From NCBI RefSeq assembly GCF_949987515.2, contig NC_082684.1, positions 52,836,978 to 52,900,977 of the forward strand: 64,000 bases of DNA, given 5' to 3'. Below are positions 59,111-64,000 of the stretch, in pieces. Both the position numbers and the translations under genes were made by a program. Position 1 is the stretch's first letter. Every line of letters begins with the position of its first letter. A model generated the notes under the pieces. It saw only the letters and a list, made by a program, of their open reading frames with translations, searched no databases and was not told the origin of the DNA. This stretch comes from Delphinus delphis. Lineage: Eukaryota > Chordata > Mammalia > Artiodactyla > Delphinidae.

Positions 59111-61289
59111 AAACCACGTGAAAACAAAACAAAAAAACAAGAAAAAAATTTTCTGTACCTATGAGGCACAGATATGTCTTTCTAAAGCTGAATCATCACA
59201 GGCATAGAGTGGGTGGAGCAGCAGAGGGGCAGGACCATTTGACAGTGCGGGGATGTTAACCCAGCATTTTAATTCATCCATTTCACAAACGTTTCTTGAA
59301 CAACTGCTGGGTGCTGGGTGCTGATTACTGTGCACATCTTGTAATAAATGATTATGTAAGTATAATTATTGTATAAATATGTAGAGGATACACACGCATA
59401 CATAAAATATATCTTATGTATACGCACAGCAGCTATGTACCTATCTCTCTGAACTGTGGTTCCTTTCCTTATTTGACTTAAGTCACTGCCGTGTCTCTCA
59501 ATATAGCCTGCTATATTTATCTCCATTATACCAAACTCTTCTAAAGAGAGACATGTCTTGCCTTTGGAATAACTTTTCTTCCTTCCTTATTAACCAGAGC
59601 ACTACTGCAGTTCATTTCAGTATCCTGAGCAAGACAGAAAGACCTAATTCACTACAGAAGCCTAATGCATAGTTAAATTCTACAGATTATTTGCTAGTGA
59701 GTCAGCCTGTTTACCAAGATAATTCAACTTGCAAATTAGTCATGTAGAAAGATTTAGTTGGCGAGGATAGAGTAGGCACATTTGCCCCTAAAAATAGACA
59801 CACTATGCTTGTTCCTGAAGCAGTACAGTAGCACCACACATAAGAGACACAGTGAGGCAGCGAGAGACGTTTTTTTCTTTTTTACTTATCCAAATGATCA
59901 ATTCCTTTCCCTGATAGAGCTTGGAGCACATTGCCAAGCATTTGTGCCAGCTTTTTTCTACACTGGAAAATAACCCCTGGCCCATGCTAATGAATCAGGC
60001 AATAGCAGTACCAATTGGTCTGGTTCTTCTTTTGCTTTTTGCATTGCTAACATTTCCTCCTTCCAGCTTGGGAGTTGCAGCTGCAGGGCTAGAGCTGTAG
60101 CATATTTTTGGCTCTTGTCTCTTGAAAATGGCAATGGAGCTAGAGAAGTGAAGTGCCTTACTGGCTTACATATATGAGGAGTGGAAGGTATTTAGAGCCT
60201 GAGTAGGAATATTTGAAATCCTTTGTAGAAATGTAATGTGTTGGGCTATGAGGTTGGAACAGTATCCCCTATCAGGTATATTCAGTGATATTTCTTTCAG
60301 AGTTGCAAGGTGAATCTAAAGCTTGCTGGACATTTGTACCAACTATTCTTTCTGGAGAGAGACATTTGCTCTTAGTATACTCTTGGCTATCCTCCAGTTG
60401 CATCACTGAAAAATGTTAGCTTCCTTGTGTCTTGGAGATGAGCTAAAATGTTTTCCCTTTAGATTATTCTACTTTTAGACTTTAAGTTTGCAAATGTAGT
60501 AAGAAGTTAAATCAATGCACAAATAGCTAACAACAGAGTACAATTAGTAAATGGATTAGTTATATCCAGTCTGTCCACTGGTGTTGCTGAATCACATCCT
60601 AATGTCGAACAGAATGTAATAATTCAGTCTAGAGATACTTCAGAATGAGGTGCTGAGAAATACAGAGCCCCCACGTGTATTTGACAAGCTGTTTGTAATG
60701 GGAGAAGGTTCTTGACTAAAAGGACTGGTATTTTATGGGGAAAGACTGCACGTAGACACGACCTTATGTAGCCCTCAGGAAGACGTTGCCTTTATTAGAG
60801 TATAGCATGACTTCTCAGAATAAACCAGTGCTAGAACTCATTAATGAGGCTTCTTCAGCAAATTACTCCTACTGTGGATGTGCTTGCATATTGCTGGACT
60901 GAAATACGAAAATTTACATGTGTTTTTCCAGCTGTGCTTGTTTGTTTAATTTAAAAGATCAGCTGCAAAAGAAATTCTGATCTTATTCGTAAAGTACAAG
61001 AATGGCCCCAGTTTCCTCATCGCATTTGAAGACTGATTTGTTTCACACAGTAACTTCCTGTCACTTGTTGCCTCTACTTTACCCAGTATGCCATTTGAAA
61101 TTTGGAGAACCCATTCTATGTGCAAACTGTGGGTGGATTTGAGTACAAGTCATAAAGAAATACTGTAATTGCTAAAGAAATTGAGGCATAATCATTGTCT
61201 TCTAGCAACTTGCCATTTTTCTGGAGTGGCAACCTACACTATATACGGTTTGAACAACTGGAAGCCTGTCAAAGCTATGAAATAGAATA
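59111..61289. other. Non-coding stretch
   Basis: About 2.2 kb with no gene recognised. The sequence near 59270-59330 resembles a common old repeat (TTTCACAAACGTTTCTTGAACAACTGCTGGGTGCTGGGTGCTG). The stretch at 59990-61180 looks single-copy. Confidence 0.45.
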
Positions 61290-61440
61290 CAAACAACATC
61301 TAATGTTTATTGAGATTTGCCATATGCTCTGGAATAGGCTAAGGTTAGATACCTTATCACATATAATCCTCTCACCCCAATTGAGATATTTGAAGCCCAA
61401 TGGGGTTAAATATCTTGCTTTAAGATTCCAGGGCCAATAG
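61290..61440 (+). mobile_element. Possible MIR SINE relic
   Basis: AACAACATCTAATGTTTATTGAG, ATATAATCCTCTCACCCCAATTGAG and TTAAATATCTTGC follow the MIR core loosely. The overlapping frames are not genes. Confidence 0.5.
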
Positions 61441-64000
61441 CCCATATAGTTACCATTATTCAGTATGGTCATGTTTCTATATAACTGCTTTGGAATGAAG
61501 AGTAATTCATCTGAGGTTATTTCTCATAGAGGTAAGTTTAGAAGAACTGAAAAAGGCACACTTCTAGGCCCTGAAGATAGAAAAATGACTAAGTAATCTG
61601 CCCAATCTTAAGCAGCTTTCCATGGGAGTGGTAAAGACACAAATCAAGCAATATTACATTCTATAATCAACATTATGCAGAAGAAGTGCCTGGTGGGGGT
61701 CTGTGTGCGACTATGATGAACACAGAGGAGCACACAAAACCCAGAGTAGATCCCATTCTCCTTCCTGCAGGTGCAGATGCAGTGAGCTTGTGTCAAGAAC
61801 TCGGATCTGAGCTAGTGCTTTCCCCATGAAACCAACTGGCTAGAGGACACTTTCTATGGTTTCCCTGGAAACCTGGGGCATTATAGGGAAATATGTTGGG
61901 TTGACCTGGAAAGTATGGAACACTGTAGTAGGTGAATGTGTCCATTTTTCTTTCTTTCTTTTTTCCACTCTATGAACTCCACTTGGGGTCCCCTCTTTAT
62001 AGATATTATATATACATTTACATAATTCGATATATATTTTATGTATAAATGATGTGCAGTATTATACATACTATATAGTATTATATAGTAATAAGTAATA
62101 TAAATAACATTATATATACTATATTTAGACGGAAATGCCATTTGCTTTGCTTTCTGGACTACTATAAATGTAACATGTATGAAATTCAGTTTATACACAA
62201 GCATGAAACATATATCCCTTAATGTTAAACCTATTTCTAATCCCCATTTCATTAGAATGCCTGAAGTATTCATCCAGGACTAAAAACTTCAGCAGTTTTT
62301 TGAAACCTGAATCTCATATAAGTTTCCATTTATCTCTGTGAGAAGAGCAACCTCTCAAGTAGTGAAAAGAAAAGGCTTGGGGTATTAGAGATGTATTCAT
62401 GGATGAGTTTTCTGTGAGCTGGCCCAGTTTGAAGAAAACGATGATCTCTGGCCTTAACTACTGAAATCCTGGGTGCACAGAATGCAGAGTGGAGCTTGAG
62501 AAGGCCTTGTCTGGCAAGGATAGGCTCTGTGACAAGAAGTGACCAGCTTTAGGAAGAGAGAGAAGAAGGAAAAGAGCCCTAGAATAAGGCTGAAGGATTC
62601 AGAGAGGTCAGGCGGGAACACTGTAGATTTTCCAGAAGAAACTGAATTATGTAAATACTGTTTGATAGGTCATGTTCTGCTACATTCATAAGGCATGAAT
62701 TTGAGAGGGGTGAGTCCAAAATCAGGAAGTCCAGGGAGGCTTTTTCGGTGACTTGGTCATGAGGGAATGTGGTCCTCCATCACTGCATTGGCAACAGGGT
62801 CATAAAGCCGTGTGCTTCTCAGTAAAAGAAAGCCTTGGTCTGAGGACCAGGATGGGCTCCTCTACTCCAAGCCCACTCTCAAGCCCCTAAGACTTGTTCC
62901 TATCTCCTGCGTTCAGGACAACTATTTTTTATAAGCCTTTAAATATTTCCCAGCATTACCATGAATGCAAATGGCAATTTATGGTGACCTTAGAAAGTTT
63001 TACAAAACAAGTTAGTTATTTTGAAGGCAACCGTAGCTATACTTCACAGGTCATAGAAAATGCAAGCCAAGTTATTAAACTGTGAGTAAAGGGTGTTGTG
63101 AGTGAAAACAACTGACGTTCAAGACAGCTGATTCCCAGGTTGTGCTAAATCATGCTGCCCTGGTCCACATTTCAGAGCCCAAACTCTTACTAATATGTGG
63201 GTCTAATGAGATGAAGTGTGCATAATTCCACATTCAAAAGATGAAGGGAAATTTGGAAAAAATGCACAGCAGACAGAAATACTTGCATCTCAGAAATGCG
63301 TTCAAGAAATGTCTGGTAAAACACAAAGGAAATCTTGGCTTAGCTAAAAATTAAGGGACTCATATTTTTAGGAATGTGCAGCCGCTCTTCCTCATGAGTG
63401 ACACTCCCACTAGAGCTAAGTATAGGAACTCACTGCATTGTCCACATAAAATAAAATTTTATATTGCAGGATGAATTTCAATAAAAGTATTGTATTCTCT
63501 CCCTTACTGGGTCTTGAAGTATTGGGGCCCAGAGTGACCAAATCAGAATTTATGTAACCCACACTCAGATGTTACTCTTCAGATACTTATCTGTGTGTCT
63601 GCCATTGATAGACAAATTACACATACAGATTTATTTTACCTATAATTTGGGATTATCTTGTCTTCTCCTTACCACCCATAAATAGCTAGTTGTTCCCTCT
63701 TTCAGGTGTGGAGAGGATATTTTTACGACTAGGCAGTTTCTTTTCCAGTGTTTAGACACTAAATCCTTGTTTTATCTACTTTTTTCTTTCAAATTATTCC
63801 TACATATATAACACATAATTTGTCTGTCTTTATGTATTAAATAAATTTTACCCCATCCATAGAACCATGAACTAAATTTGAAATTAATCATTTTTCTACT
63901 TATTATTGATTAGAAAAATATAGGAAAAAATCAAGAGTCTTTAAATCCCTAAGTAATTTGTTTCTGTGAGTCATTTTTCTCCCTTTTCCACACTAATTTA
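61441..64000. other. Non-coding stretch to the window end
   Basis: No gene recognised. Around 61555-61760 there is an old repeat-like piece (TTCTAGGCCCTGAAGATAGA … CAGCTTTCCATGGGAGTGG) of uncertain family. An AT-rich palindromic low-complexity tract lies at about 62000-62128. The 130-codon minus-strand frame at 61881-62273 spans that tract and has no family signature. Confidence 0.5.

Noticed and set aside
61881..62273. 130-codon minus-strand frame
   Set aside because: It crosses an AT-rich palindromic tract, is rich in Tyr and Ile from TAT and ATA codons, and shows no motif or splice context.
1..64000. Search for CRISPR arrays, operons, phage or bacterial mobile elements, tRNA and rRNA genes
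   Set aside because: None found. The sequence has mammalian repeats throughout, and the only tRNA-like segments are SINE heads that do not form a tRNA with proper ends.

Overview
The window is mammalian nuclear DNA, AT-rich and dominated by interspersed repeats. It almost certainly comes from a cetacean, probably a toothed whale or dolphin. The main clue is ten copies of a roughly 195-nt tRNA-derived SINE (opening GGGCTTCCCTGGTGGCGCAG, ending in poly-A), which match the cetacean branch of the CHR SINE family. They sit beside a cetartiodactyl-type L1 and one older CHR-type SINE. The species assignment is inferred from these repeats. I found no operons, CRISPR arrays, tRNA or rRNA genes, and no confident host protein-coding gene. 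The long open frames in the window are L1 ORF remnants or readings through SINEs.

Layout. Positions 1-4.9 kb hold a 5'-truncated L1 with a 10-bp target-site duplication (TSD), a SINE, a MaLR-type LTR and a decayed L1 tail. Positions 4.88-10.97 kb hold a full-length L1 on the minus strand with a 15-bp TSD. Its 5'UTR has a YY1-like site near the 5' end, ORF1 is broken by one in-frame amber codon, and ORF2 has several frameshifts and stops. From 11 to 38.5 kb there is mostly unassigned AT-rich DNA. Within it lie a Tigger-type MITE, five young SINEs, an older CHR SINE, a decayed ERV LTR, MIR and L2 relics, and a small 5'-inverted L1 tail at 29.7 kb. At 38.57-38.99 kb is a GC-rich solo ERV LTR with TG...CA ends and a 5-bp TSD. 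From 39 to 53.8 kb there is mostly unassigned sequence and microsatellites, plus one possible but weak short first exon at 51.4 kb. From 53.9 to 59.1 kb is a dense retrotransposon cluster: a second 5'-inverted L1 with a SINE nested in it, then three more SINEs in both orientations, one without any poly-A tail. The last 5 kb are non-coding with a few ancient repeats.

No new gene system is visible. What the window does show well is L1 retrotransposition. Two independent insertions carry the twin-priming inversion signature, one SINE integrated without a tail, nested insertions give a relative order of events, and nearly every young element has readable TSDs. Ancient repeat family names were assigned from remembered consensus features and should be confirmed with RepeatMasker.
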